NCBI GenBank assembly: GCA_001942185.1
Contig: MKJV01000137.1
Coordinates: 1-32,807, forward strand
From: Pseudonocardia sp. CNS-004
GTDB lineage: Bacteria; Actinomycetota; Actinomycetes; Mycobacteriales; Pseudonocardiaceae
DNA length: 32,807 bases
Reading direction: 5' to 3'
The first letter of the stretch is position 1; each line of letters opens with the position of its first letter. Below the pieces are notes generated by a model that was not told the DNA's origin, made no database searches, and saw nothing but the letters and a program-made list of their open reading frames with translations. This document shows, piece by piece, positions 18,060 through 25,225 of the stretch. The position numbers were made by a program, and so were the translations under genes.

Positions 18060-19273
18060 CGCACGATCCGCACGTCGGGGTGCTCCGCGGAGCCGTCGTC
18101 GAAGAGCGCGGTGGGCTGCTCGCGCAGGTGCAGGTCGAAGAATGCGGTGAGGTGGGCGCGCTGGGCGGCGATGCTGCGCTCGGGGTCGACGCTGCCGACG
18201 AGCTGCTCGAGCAGGCCGTCCGGGAGCGGGAGCGCCTGGTCGATCCGCGGGAGCAGCACCTGCTGGTCGGCGAAGGACATGTGCTCGGCCGCGGGCAGGT
18301 ACACGTCGCGCTTCCAGCCCGTGGAGTGCTCCCAGAATGCGTTCCAGTCGGGAGCGGTCAGGTGGTGGTGGGGGTGCTCGTCGTCGCCGCTGGTGCCACC
18401 GCCCATCAGGAGGAACGGCCGGTCGACGCCTCTGGTCGACGCCTGTCCATAGCCGGGGTCCATGCTCCCGTCGAGGTTCGCGCCCGCGTCGATCCGGTCG
18501 TCGGCGAGCATGGTCTCGGCCGTGGTGAAGCCGCCCGCGGAGTGGCCGAACATCCCGATCCGGGACAGGTCGAGCGCCGCCGGCAGGCCTCCGGGAGCCC
18601 GCGCCGCTGCGCGTCCGGGTCGGTGCCTGCGGCGACGAGCGCGAGCCGGTCGAGCACGAATCGGACGTCGCGGACCTGCTCCTGCAGCATCCGCGCCTTG
18701 TCCAGGTCCCGGGCCGGGAGCTCCATGCGACCGGGGAACGTGGACCGGACCGGCGAACGTGTGGTCGACCGTGACGACGACGTACCCCCTGCTGGCGAGC
18801 TCCTCGACGAGGGTGGTGCCCATCGCGCGCGACAGGCCGCCGCCCGGCGAGTACAGCACCACCGGGAGACCGACGGCGTCCGCGGCGACGGCGGCGCGCT
18901 CCGCCGCCTGGGTGCGGGCACCGGCGAAGTCGACGGTGCCGGGCCGGATGCCGAACGCACCGGACGTCCGGTCGTAGTGGGTCGCCACGCCGGGCGGGAA
19001 CCATGGCGCCCGCGGCGTCTCCGGCTCGGGGCGGGCCGGGTACCAGAGCGACACCATCAGCTCCCGTGGCTGTGCCGACCACGGATCGGTGCGGTCGTGG
19101 TCGACGAGGTGCAGCTCGAGCGTGCCGAGCGGGTGCGAGCCCGTCGGCGCGGGGAGCGAGAGCGGGACGGGGGGTGGAGCCGGGGTCGACCGGCTCGCGG
19201 GGCCCGCGCAGGCCGCGCCGGCCAGCATGACGGCGCCCGTGAGCAGGGCGAGCGCGGCCGGAAGGATTTCCAT
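18056..19273 (-). CDS. Exported alpha/beta-hydrolase, PAF-acetylhydrolase-like (two frameshifts)
   Basis: Serine hydrolase with an N-terminal hydrophobic export signal (MEILPAALALLTGAVMLAGAAC). The Cys23 context is not a canonical lipobox, so secretion or anchoring is unsure. Domain features: LPVVLYSPGGGLSRAMGTTLVEELASRGYVVVTVDHTF (oxyanion-hole region), the nucleophile elbow GHSAGG, and a late histidine in LPAAEHMSFADQ. This layout resembles bacterial platelet-activating-factor acetylhydrolase and chlorophyllase-like enzymes. Frame changes near 18732-18745 (one extra or two missing bases) and 18598-18605 (one lost base) bracket a segment reading GRMELPARDLDKARMLQEQVRDVRFVLDRLALVAAG. Repaired length is about 405 residues. 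It lies 86 bases after the response regulator and overlaps dedA. Confidence 0.8.
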   Translation of the reverse strand: MEILPAALALLTGAVMLAGAACAGPASRSTPAPPPVPLSLPAPTGSHPLGTLELHLVDHDRTDPWSAQPRELMVSLWYPARPEPETPRAPWFPPGVATHYDRTSGAFGIRPGTVDFAGARTQAAERAAVAADAVGLPVVLYSPGGGLSRAMGTTLVEELASRGYVVVTVDHTFAGPVHVPRSHGAPGPGPGQGADAAGAGPRRPIRARPARARRRRHRPGRAAARAPGGLPAALDLSRIGMFGHSAGGFTTAETMLADDRIDAGANLDGSMDPGYGQASTRGVDRPFLLMGGGTSGDDEHPHHHLTAPDWNAFWEHSTGWKRDVYLPAAEHMSFADQQVLLPRIDQALPLPDGLLEQLVGSVDPERSIAAQRAHLTAFFDLHLREQPTALFDDGSAEHPDVRIVR

Positions 19274-19359
19274 GGCATGTCGACCACGGTGGTCGCGGCG
19301 CGGGTCTGCGACATCGGTCGATCGCTGCGGATCGCGCCAACGAAAGTGATAGGCGCGGG

Positions 19360-20025
19360 TCAGTCCCGCTCGACCAGCCCCGCCTCGTACGCGACGATCG
19401 CGGCCTGAACCCGGTTGCGAACCTCGAGGCGGCGCAGGACGGCGCTCACGAAGACCTTCACGGTGCCCTCCGCCACGTGCAGCCTGCGTCCGATCTCCGC
19501 GTTCGACAGCCCGCCGCCCACGAGCGTGAGCACCTCCCGTTCCCGCGGGGTCAGGTCCGCGATCTGGGCGCGGGCCCGCGCCGCGCCCGCCATCCGCTCG
19601 GCACCGCTGCCGCCGAGCCGGCCGATGACCCGCTTGGCCACCGTCGGGGAGAGGAACGCCGCGCCCGCGGCGACGGCCCGGACGCCGCCGATGAGCTCGT
19701 GCGGGTCCCCGGACTTGACCAGGAACCCGCTGGCCCCGCCGGCGAGGGCACGGGCGATGTGTTCGTCCTCGGAGAACGTCGTCAGCACCAGAACGCCGGT
19801 TTCGGGGGCGGTCCGGCGGATCTCCTCGGTCGCCGAGAGCCCGTCCAGCTCGGGCATGACGATGTCGAGCAGCGCGACGTCGGGTCGGTGGGCGTGCACC
19901 AGCTCCACCGCCGCACGCCCCTCCGGGGCCTCTGCCACGACGTCGATGTCCGGGGCCGCGGCGAGCACTGCGCGGATGCCGGCCCGCGTGAGCGGCTCGT
20001 CGTCGGCCAGCACGACCCGGATCAC
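19360..20025 (-). CDS. NarL/LuxR-type response regulator
   Basis: Two-component output regulator of 221 residues. The receiver domain (about 1-120) has the acidic pocket D8-D9, phospho-acceptor Asp54 in ALLDIVMPELDG, the switch threonine near 82, and Lys104 in GFLVKSGDPHE. The C-terminal LuxR/GerE helix-turn-helix is LTPREREVLTLVGGGLSNAEIGRRLHVAEGTVKVFVSAVLRRLEVRNRVQAAI. GTG 20025 follows a GGAAGGAGC ribosome-binding site and overlaps the stop of the preceding small gene by four bases (GTGA). The cognate kinase is the gene at 20378-21619. Target genes are unknown; the hydrolase and DedA genes downstream are the first candidates. Confidence 0.94.
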   Translation of the reverse strand: MIRVVLADDEPLTRAGIRAVLAAAPDIDVVAEAPEGRAAVELVHAHRPDVALLDIVMPELDGLSATEEIRRTAPETGVLVLTTFSEDEHIARALAGGASGFLVKSGDPHELIGGVRAVAAGAAFLSPTVAKRVIGRLGGSGAERMAGAARARAQIADLTPREREVLTLVGGGLSNAEIGRRLHVAEGTVKVFVSAVLRRLEVRNRVQAAIVAYEAGLVERD

Positions 20026-20381
20026 GATGCTCCTTCCCGCGGTACGGGGCCGGACAGCGCGGCACGGGGGACCGCTTCCTTCGTCAGGAGCCGGTCGCCC
20101 GCGAAGCACAGCCGGAAGATCAGCTGCTCGTCGGTGGGCCGGCTCGACCAGTAGTACTCGCACCGGCCTCCCGGCGGCGGGGCGAGGGTTCGGCCGGGAT
20201 CGCCCACCACCTGGAACGGGGGCAGCACGGCCGTTGCGGTGGCGCGGTCGATGCCCGTGGGCAGGCGGTCGAATGCCGCAGGGTCGAGCCGGTTGCCCGT
20301 GCCTGCGAGGAGGAACAGCGCGAGCGTGAGGGCGGCGACGGTGGCCGTGGCGAGCAACGGCACGCGGACCCCCGCGGTCAC
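20022..20381 (-). CDS. Small membrane-anchored protein between kinase and response regulator
   Basis: A 119-residue protein not recognised with certainty. One transmembrane helix (residues 8-27, PLLATATVAALTLALFLLAG) would leave a domain of about 90 residues outside the cytoplasm, with two cysteines, Cys74 and Cys92 (GGRCEYYWSS and FRLCFAGDRLLTK), able to form a disulfide. The pattern of a FDRLPTGIDRATATAVL helix followed by paired strands recalls small SmpA/BamE-like domains, but this is only a shape resemblance. It overlaps both neighbours by four bases (GTGA at each end), so it is made in step with the kinase and regulator. GTG 20381 has a GGAG site 7-8 bases upstream. It may be an accessory sensor for a kinase with no extracytoplasmic domain of its own. 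Confidence 0.75.
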   Translation of the reverse strand: MTAGVRVPLLATATVAALTLALFLLAGTGNRLDPAAFDRLPTGIDRATATAVLPPFQVVGDPGRTLAPPPGGRCEYYWSSRPTDEQLIFRLCFAGDRLLTKEAVPRAALSGPVPREGAS

Positions 20382-21619
20382 GCTCCGGCGAACCTCCCCG
20401 CGGGCGCGCTCCAGCGCGGGCGCGCGACGTCGGGGGCCGTCGGCGGCTCGGTCGGTGTCCCCTCGTGCGGGATGACGGCGGTGACGGCGAATCCCGCTCT
20501 GTCGGGCCCGGCCTGCAGGGTGCCTCCGACCGCCCGGACCCGTTCGTCCAGGGCGGGCAGGCCGATCCCACCGGTGCGGTGTCCGGGCGCTGTGGACGTC
20601 GTGCGGGCCTGACCGTTCGTGATCGTGACCGAGGTGGTGTCGTCGACGTGCTCGACTCGCACGGTGACCGGAGCCCCTCGCGCGTGCTTCGCTGCGTTCG
20701 TCAGGCCCTCCTGCACGACGCGGTGTGCTGCCTGCCGGACGGGCAGGGGCAGGCCGGGTGGCTCCGCGTCGGCCACCAGTTCCACCGGCATCCCGGCTGC
20801 TGCGGCGCGTTCGACGAGGGCGGTGATGTCCGTGCGTTCGCCTGCGCCGGCCCGCAGCACGGTGATGACGTCGTGCAGGTGCTCGGTGGCGGTGGCGACC
20901 CCGGCCCGTAGATCCCTCGCGGTGGCCCGGGATTCGTCGTCGAGGTGCGGTGACACCTCGAGTGCCGCCGCCCGAAGCGCGATCAGGGTCCACTCGTGGC
21001 CGAGCGAGTCGTGCATGTCCTGCGCGATCCGCGCGCGCTCGGCCATGCGGGCCCGTTCGGCTTCGAGTAGTTGCTGCCGCTCCAGCAGCGCGGCCCGCTC
21101 CCATCCCGCCGCGACGAGCGCGGCGCGCTGGTGCAGGTAGCGGCCGAGCAGCCACGCCGGGGTGGCCGTGAGCAGGAGGACGAGCACGAGCGAGAACCAG
21201 TCGTAGGCCGCGAGCAGCAGACCGAAGCGGCCTGCGGAGACCAGGCCGATGAGCGGGGTGACCAGCAGGCCGGCTGCGGTGACCGCGGTCAGCAGCGCCG
21301 GCCGTCCCCTGCTGGCGCGACGGCCCGCCAGGTAGGCGAACACGGTGGTCGCGACGAGGGGCCACAGCCGTGCCGACCCGGACGTCGCGGGGGCGAGCAG
21401 TTCGACGACCTGCGCCGTCGCCACGGCGGCGCCGAGCACACCGAGCGGGGCGCGTCGGCGCAATGCGACGAGCGCCGCGAGCAGCGCGCCGCCCCCCGTG
21501 AGCTCGGCGACGTCCGGCCAGTTCCACGGACCGGTTGCCGTCTCGATGACCAGCGGGACGACCAGGAGCCCCCACAGTGCAGCGGCTGCCGCGGGTCGAG
21601 ACCCTTGCCGCGTCCGCAC
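20378..21619 (-). CDS. NarL-type sensor histidine kinase (HisKA_3)
   Basis: Membrane histidine kinase of 413 residues. The N-terminal half has five to six hydrophobic helices (about residues 13-160) with only short loops, so no extracytoplasmic sensor domain is visible. The dimerisation and phospho-acceptor helix reads ARIAQDMHDSLGHEWTLIALRAA, with the phosphorylated histidine at His203. The HATPase_c domain follows, with an N-box-like EGLTNAAKHARG and G-box-like GGIGLPALDERVRAVGG. The start is GTG 21619, directly after a leaderless-type promoter. It is the first gene of a kinase, small protein, regulator unit joined by four-base overlaps. Confidence 0.93.
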   Translation of the reverse strand: MRTRQGSRPAAAAALWGLLVVPLVIETATGPWNWPDVAELTGGGALLAALVALRRRAPLGVLGAAVATAQVVELLAPATSGSARLWPLVATTVFAYLAGRRASRGRPALLTAVTAAGLLVTPLIGLVSAGRFGLLLAAYDWFSLVLVLLLTATPAWLLGRYLHQRAALVAAGWERAALLERQQLLEAERARMAERARIAQDMHDSLGHEWTLIALRAAALEVSPHLDDESRATARDLRAGVATATEHLHDVITVLRAGAGERTDITALVERAAAAGMPVELVADAEPPGLPLPVRQAAHRVVQEGLTNAAKHARGAPVTVRVEHVDDTTSVTITNGQARTTSTAPGHRTGGIGLPALDERVRAVGGTLQAGPDRAGFAVTAVIPHEGTPTEPPTAPDVARPRWSAPAGRFAGA

Positions 21620-21631
21620 CCGGCGATGCTA
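21620..21631 (-). promoter_or_regulatory. Candidate leaderless promoter of the histidine kinase operon
   Basis: On the minus strand TAGCAT (21626-21631) is followed by 6 bases and the GTG start at 21619. No ribosome-binding site is present. Confidence 0.5.
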
Positions 21632-21664
21632 TCCGCCGCCTGTTCACCCGCGAGACGGATGATC

Positions 21665-21768
21665 AGAAGCACGGCTTCGCCCCGGCGCCCACGCTTCCGT
21701 GCTTCTCGTGACGATCATTGCGTGTGCGCAGTGCGCCGGCGCTGTCGGCGGAGCCTGATGTGCTTCTC
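21665..21768 (+). repeat. Inverted repeat plus third copy upstream of the two-component operon
   Basis: AGAAGCACGG (21665-21674) and CCGTGCTTCT (21697-21706) form a perfect 10-bp inverted repeat with a 22-base loop, flanked by ATGATC and GATCAT. A further GTGCTTCTC lies at 21760-21768. It could be the terminator of the SDR gene (stop at 21790) or an operator upstream of the kinase promoter. Confidence 0.5.
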
Positions 21769-21789
21769 ACGAGCGGCCGGTCGCACGCC

Positions 21790-22527
21790 TCAGGCGTTCG
21801 TGCCGGCGTCCACCAGCAGGGACGCCCCGGTGATCGTGCGTCCGCCCGGGCCCGCCAGGTGGGCGACGGTGGCGGCCAGCTCGTCGGCGGTCTGGTAGCG
21901 GCCCAGGGCGGTGAGCGAGCGCTGGTGGTCGGCGTTGCCGGCGTCGGCGGGGTTCATGTCGGTGTCGGTCGAGCCCGGCTGCACCACGTTGACGGTGATG
22001 CCCCGCGGACCCAGCTCCCGGGCGAGCGCGCGGGTGTAGCCGAGCAGAGCCGATTTCGTCATCGCGTAGAGCGCGATGCCGGGGAAGGGCACGCGTTCGG
22101 CGAGGTTGCTGCCGATGCTGATGATCCGCCCGCCCGCGCCGAGGTGCGGAGAGGCCGCCTGGGCCGCCACGAAGGCGGCCCGGACGTGGATCGCGAGGGT
22201 GCGGTCGAGCTCCTCGAGCGTCACCTCCTCGAACGGCCCGTAGGGGAACACGCCTGCGTTGTTGACGAGGACGTCGAGCCCGCCCAGCTCGGCGACGGCG
22301 GTGTCGACTGCGGCGCGGACGGCGACCGGGTCGGCGCTGTCGGCCTGCACGGCGAGCCCGCGGCGTCCGAGCGCCTCGATCTCCTTCACGACCTGGGCGG
22401 CCCGGTCGGCGGCGGACCGGTAGGTGATCGCCACGTCGGCGCCGTCCCGGGCCAGTCGGAGGGCGACTGCGGCGCCGATCCCCCTGCTGCCTCCGGTCAC
22501 GAGCGCTGCGCGGCCGTCGAGGCTCAT
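21790..22527 (-). CDS. FabG-like short-chain dehydrogenase/reductase
   Basis: Classical NAD(P)-dependent SDR of 245 residues. The cofactor motif TGGSRGIG is at residues 11-18, NNAG at 89-92, the catalytic serine in ISIGSN near 140, and the YxxxK pair is Tyr154 and Lys158 (YAMTK). The C-terminal GASLLVDAGTNA is typical of 3-oxoacyl-ACP-reductase-like members. The substrate is not predictable. It is divergent from the TetR gene at 22616, with a 22-bp palindrome next to its start. ATG 22527 was chosen because the conserved MSLDGRAALVTGG begins there; a GTG five codons upstream would be inside the palindrome. Confidence 0.92.
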   Translation of the reverse strand: MSLDGRAALVTGGSRGIGAAVALRLARDGADVAITYRSAADRAAQVVKEIEALGRRGLAVQADSADPVAVRAAVDTAVAELGGLDVLVNNAGVFPYGPFEEVTLEELDRTLAIHVRAAFVAAQAASPHLGAGGRIISIGSNLAERVPFPGIALYAMTKSALLGYTRALARELGPRGITVNVVQPGSTDTDMNPADAGNADHQRSLTALGRYQTADELAATVAHLAGPGGRTITGASLLVDAGTNA

Positions 22528-22549
22528 TTCTGTAGTGGTCACTATTGAA
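22528..22549. promoter_or_regulatory. Probable TetR operator between SDR and TetR genes
   Basis: A near-palindrome TTC-N2-TAGTG-N2-CACTA-N2-GAA lies between the divergent genes and directly abuts the SDR start codon. Both half-sites match fully in the 3-bp and 5-bp arms. Size and position suit a TetR dimer blocking SDR transcription. Confidence 0.65.
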
Positions 22550-22578
22550 GTCTCGCGGCTGTCGACCGCGACTGTCAA
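22549..22578 (-). promoter_or_regulatory. Candidate SDR promoter
   Basis: On the minus strand a consensus -35 TTGACA (22573-22578) and a -10 GAGACT (22549-22554) are 18 bases apart. The start of transcription would fall within the palindrome at 22528-22549, which fits repression by the neighbouring TetR protein. Confidence 0.5.
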
Positions 22579-22615
22579 GGAGTATCTTGAGGGAGCGCTA
22601 CAGAAAGGCGGGCTC

Positions 22616-23278
22616 ATGGCCGAGCGGGGACGACCACGCGCGTTCGACCGCGCCGCCGCGCTGAGGCTGGCGATGGAGTCTTTCTGGGAGCACGGCTACG
22701 AAGGCACGTCCATCGGTGACCTCACCGCCCGGATGGGCATTCGCCCGCCCAGCCTCTACGCGGCCTTCGGGAGCAAGGAGGAGCTGTTCCGCGAGGCCGT
22801 GGCCCTCTACGAGGGCATGGAGGGCGCTCCGGCGCTGCAGGCGCTGCGGGACGCGCCCACCGCGGTGGGGGGCATCGAGGCGATGCTGCGGGCGAACGTC
22901 CGCTCCTACACCGAGATCGGGCGGCCCACCGGCTGCATGGTCGTGCTGGCCGCCACGACGTACACGCCGAGCACCGAGGGCATCCGCGACTTCCTCGCCG
23001 AGGAACGCCGCGGAGGCACCGCCGCCGTGCGGGAGCGGCTCGTGCGCGGGCAGGCCGACGGTGACGTGCCGCCGGGCGCCGACACCGGTGCGTTGGCCGC
23101 GTACGTCATGTCCGTGCAGTACGGCCTCTCGCTGCAGGCGCGCGACGGAGCCACCCGCGAGGAGTTGGACACGGTGGTGGACTGCCTGCTCGCGGGATGG
23201 GACGGGGTGGTGGCCGCCCGCGTCACCGCCACCGGCACTCCGATAGCGTCGCCTCCGTGGCGGAGCACTTCGCGGTGA
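22616..23278 (+). CDS. TetR/AcrR family regulator divergent from the SDR gene
   Basis: A 220-residue regulator. The N-terminal helix-turn-helix reads GRPRAFDRAAALRLAMESFWEHGYEGTSIGDLTARMGIRPPSLYAAFGSKEELFREAV, a subgroup often found beside SDR or oxidoreductase genes that it represses. The C-terminal domain includes GRPTGCMVVLAATTYTPSTEG. It probably binds the palindrome at 22528-22549. ATG 22616 begins the conserved MAERGRPRAFD; the purine-rich AGAAAGGCGGG lies just upstream. The last 22 bases overlap the start of murA at 23257 and also hold its -10 hexamer, so the C-terminal residues (IASPPWRSTSR) are constrained by another gene's control region. Confidence 0.9.
   Translation: MAERGRPRAFDRAAALRLAMESFWEHGYEGTSIGDLTARMGIRPPSLYAAFGSKEELFREAVALYEGMEGAPALQALRDAPTAVGGIEAMLRANVRSYTEIGRPTGCMVVLAATTYTPSTEGIRDFLAEERRGGTAAVRERLVRGQADGDVPPGADTGALAAYVMSVQYGLSLQARDGATREELDTVVDCLLAGWDGVVAARVTATGTPIASPPWRSTSR
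23244..23256 (+). promoter_or_regulatory. Candidate leaderless promoter of murA inside the tetR 3' end
   Basis: TAGCGT (23244-23249) is followed by 7 bases and the murA GTG. The hexamer lies within the last codons of the TetR gene. No ribosome-binding site precedes murA. Confidence 0.45.
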
Positions 23279-24523
23279 ACGGTGGCGCCCGGCTCGTCGG
23301 CGCCGTCGACGTGGTCGGGGCGAAGAACAGCGTCCTGAAGCTGATGGCGGCGGCGCTGCTCGCCGAGGGCACGACGACGATCACCAACTGCCCGGAGATC
23401 CTGGACGTCCCGCTGATGGCCGACGTGCTGCGCAGCCTCGGCTGCACGGTCGAGGTCGACCACGACACGGTCACGATCGACGTTCCGGCGGAGCCGGGGG
23501 CGCAGGCCGACTACGCGTCGGTGTCCCGGCTGAGGGCGTCGGTGTGCGTGCTCGGGCCGCTCGTCGCCCGCTGCCGCCGCGCCGTCGTGCCGTTGCCCGG
23601 CGGCGACGCGATCGGCTCCCGCCCGCTCGACATGCACCAGGCAGGCCTGCGCAAGCTCGGCGCGACCACCGAGATCGAACACGGACGGGTGGTCGCCCAC
23701 GCCGAGGAGCTGCGCGGGGCGCAGATCTGGCTCGACTTCCCCAGCGTCGGCGCCACCGAGAACATCCTGATGGCCGCCGTGCTCGCCGACGGCACCACGG
23801 TGATCGACAACGCCGCGCGGGAGCCCGAGATCGTCGACATCTGCACGATGCTGCAGCAGATGGGCGCCAAGATCGACGGAGTCGGGAGCTCGACGCTGAC
23901 CGTGCACGGCGTCCCGTCGCTGCAGCCCACCCAGCACAGCGTGATCGGGACCGGATCGTCGGTGCCACCTGGCGTTCGCCGCCGCGATGACCCGTGGCGA
24001 GGTCACCGTGCGCGGCGTCGACCCGCACCACATCGACCTCGTCCTCGACAAGCTGCGCACGGCGGGTGCCGAGACGGAGATCGGCACGCGGGAGTTCACG
24101 GTGCGGATGGACCGGCGCCCCCTGGCCGTCGACTTCGTCACGCTGCCGTACCCGGGGTTCGCCACCGACCTGCAGCCGATGGCGATCGCGCTGTCGGCCG
24201 TGTCCGACGGCACGTCGATGATCACGGAGAACGTGTTCGAGGCTCGGTTCCGGTTCGTCGACGAGATGGTCCGGCTCGGCGCCGACGCGCGCACCGACGG
24301 CCACCACGCCGTCGTCCGGGGTGTGGACCGGCTGTCCAGCGCCCCGGTGTGGGCGAGCGACATCCGCGCGGGCGCAGGCCTCGTGCTGGCCGGGCTCTGC
24401 GCCGACGGCCAGACCGAGGTGTGGGACGTCGAGCACATCGACCGCGGCTACCCGCGGTTCGTGGAGAACCTCTGCGCGCTCGGGGCCGACGTCGCGCGGG
24501 TACGCAGCGAGCCGCAGCGCTGA
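23257..24523 (+). CDS. murA: UDP-N-acetylglucosamine 1-carboxyvinyltransferase with Asp in the active site (two frameshifts)
   Basis: First committed enzyme of peptidoglycan synthesis; transfers enolpyruvate from PEP to UDP-GlcNAc. The opening GAVDVVGAKNSVLKLMAAALLAEG, the SVGATENILMAAVLADGTT segment and the closing HHAVVRGVDRLSSAPVWASDIRAGAGLVLAGL are diagnostic. The residue that is cysteine in most bacteria is Asp117 here (LPGGDAIGSRPLDMHQAG), as in M. tuberculosis MurA, where it causes natural fosfomycin resistance. Two G losses, at about 23949 and 23971, shift the frame twice; repair gives VIGDRIVGATWAFAAAMTRG. Repaired length is about 422 residues. The GTG 23257 start has a -10 hexamer 7 bases upstream. 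Confidence 0.95.
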
Positions 24524-24530
24524 ACCGGCC

Positions 24531-24568
24531 TTGACCTTGACACCGGTGTCAAGGCTTAGCCTCGCGCC
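24531..24568 (+). promoter_or_regulatory. MerR-like promoter with a perfect 20-bp palindrome
   Basis: A perfect palindrome, CCTTGACACCGGTGTCAAGG (24535-24554), lies between a -35 TTGACC (24531-24536) and a -10 TAGCCT (24557-24562). The spacing is 20 bases, longer than normal, as in MerR-activated promoters where the dimer twists the spacer. The -10 ends 6 bases before the ATG at 24569. No MerR gene is in the window. Confidence 0.65.
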
Positions 24569-25204
24569 ATGACGTCGGTGGTCGTGATCGGGGCAGGCCC
24601 GGGGATCGGACGCGCCGTGGCGGCGCGGTTCGCGAAGGAAGGCGCGGCCGTGGCGCTGATCGCGCGCACGGCCGCCACGCTGGAGGGCGTCGCACGCTCG
24701 CTCCCGGACGCGTTGGCACTGACCGCCGACGTGGCGGACGAGGCGGCACTGCGTGCCGCGCTGGACCGCGCGGCGGACGTGCTCGGACCGCCCGACGTGG
24801 TCGTGCACAACGCCGCGGTGATCCGCCCGGACACGGTGGGCGAGCTGTCGGCGGCGCCGCTGATGGACACGTTCGCCGTCAACGTCGCGAGCGTGCTCAC
24901 GGCGGCGGCCCACGTCGCGCCCGGCATGGCCGCGCGCGGCGGCGGCACCTTCCTCGTGACGGGCGGGATGCCCGAGGCGGTGCCCGGGTACGTGAGCCTG
25001 TCGATCGGCAAGGCCGCCGTGCGCACGGTGGTCGACCTGCTCGACGGCACCTACGGGCCGTCGGGCGTGCACGCGGCGTCCATCACGGTCGGTGGGCACG
25101 TCGCACCCGGCACCGCCTACGACCCCGACGACATCGCCGAGCACTACTGGCGGCTGCACACCCAACCCCGGGGGAGCTGGGAGCGCGAGGTCCGGCACGG
25201 CTGA
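24569..25204 (+). CDS. Atypical short-chain dehydrogenase-like protein lacking the catalytic tyrosine
   Basis: A 211-residue Rossmann-fold protein of the SDR superfamily. The N-terminal cofactor loop is GAGPGIG (residues 8-14) with a following IAR that could favour NADP, and HNAAV (80-84) replaces the usual NNAG. The catalytic region reads VTGGMPEAVPGYVSLSIGKAA: Lys148 is kept, but the position four residues before it is Leu144, not tyrosine, and no serine lines up with the catalytic one. Related proteins with a LSxGKAALR pattern occur widely without a known function. It may act on an unusual substrate or only bind a nucleotide. It has its own palindromic promoter 46 bases after murA and ends 21 bases before the convergent ABC lipoprotein gene. 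Confidence 0.82.
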   Translation: MTSVVVIGAGPGIGRAVAARFAKEGAAVALIARTAATLEGVARSLPDALALTADVADEAALRAALDRAADVLGPPDVVVHNAAVIRPDTVGELSAAPLMDTFAVNVASVLTAAAHVAPGMAARGGGTFLVTGGMPEAVPGYVSLSIGKAAVRTVVDLLDGTYGPSGVHAASITVGGHVAPGTAYDPDDIAEHYWRLHTQPRGSWEREVRHG

Positions 25205-25225
25205 GCCGGGCGGCGGCGGTGCCTC

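Noticed and set aside
19281..19295. Short palindrome CGACCACGGTGGTCG upstream of the hydrolase as an operator
   Set aside because: A 7-bp arm in such GC-rich DNA is easily expected by chance, and no promoter element lies in a fitting position.
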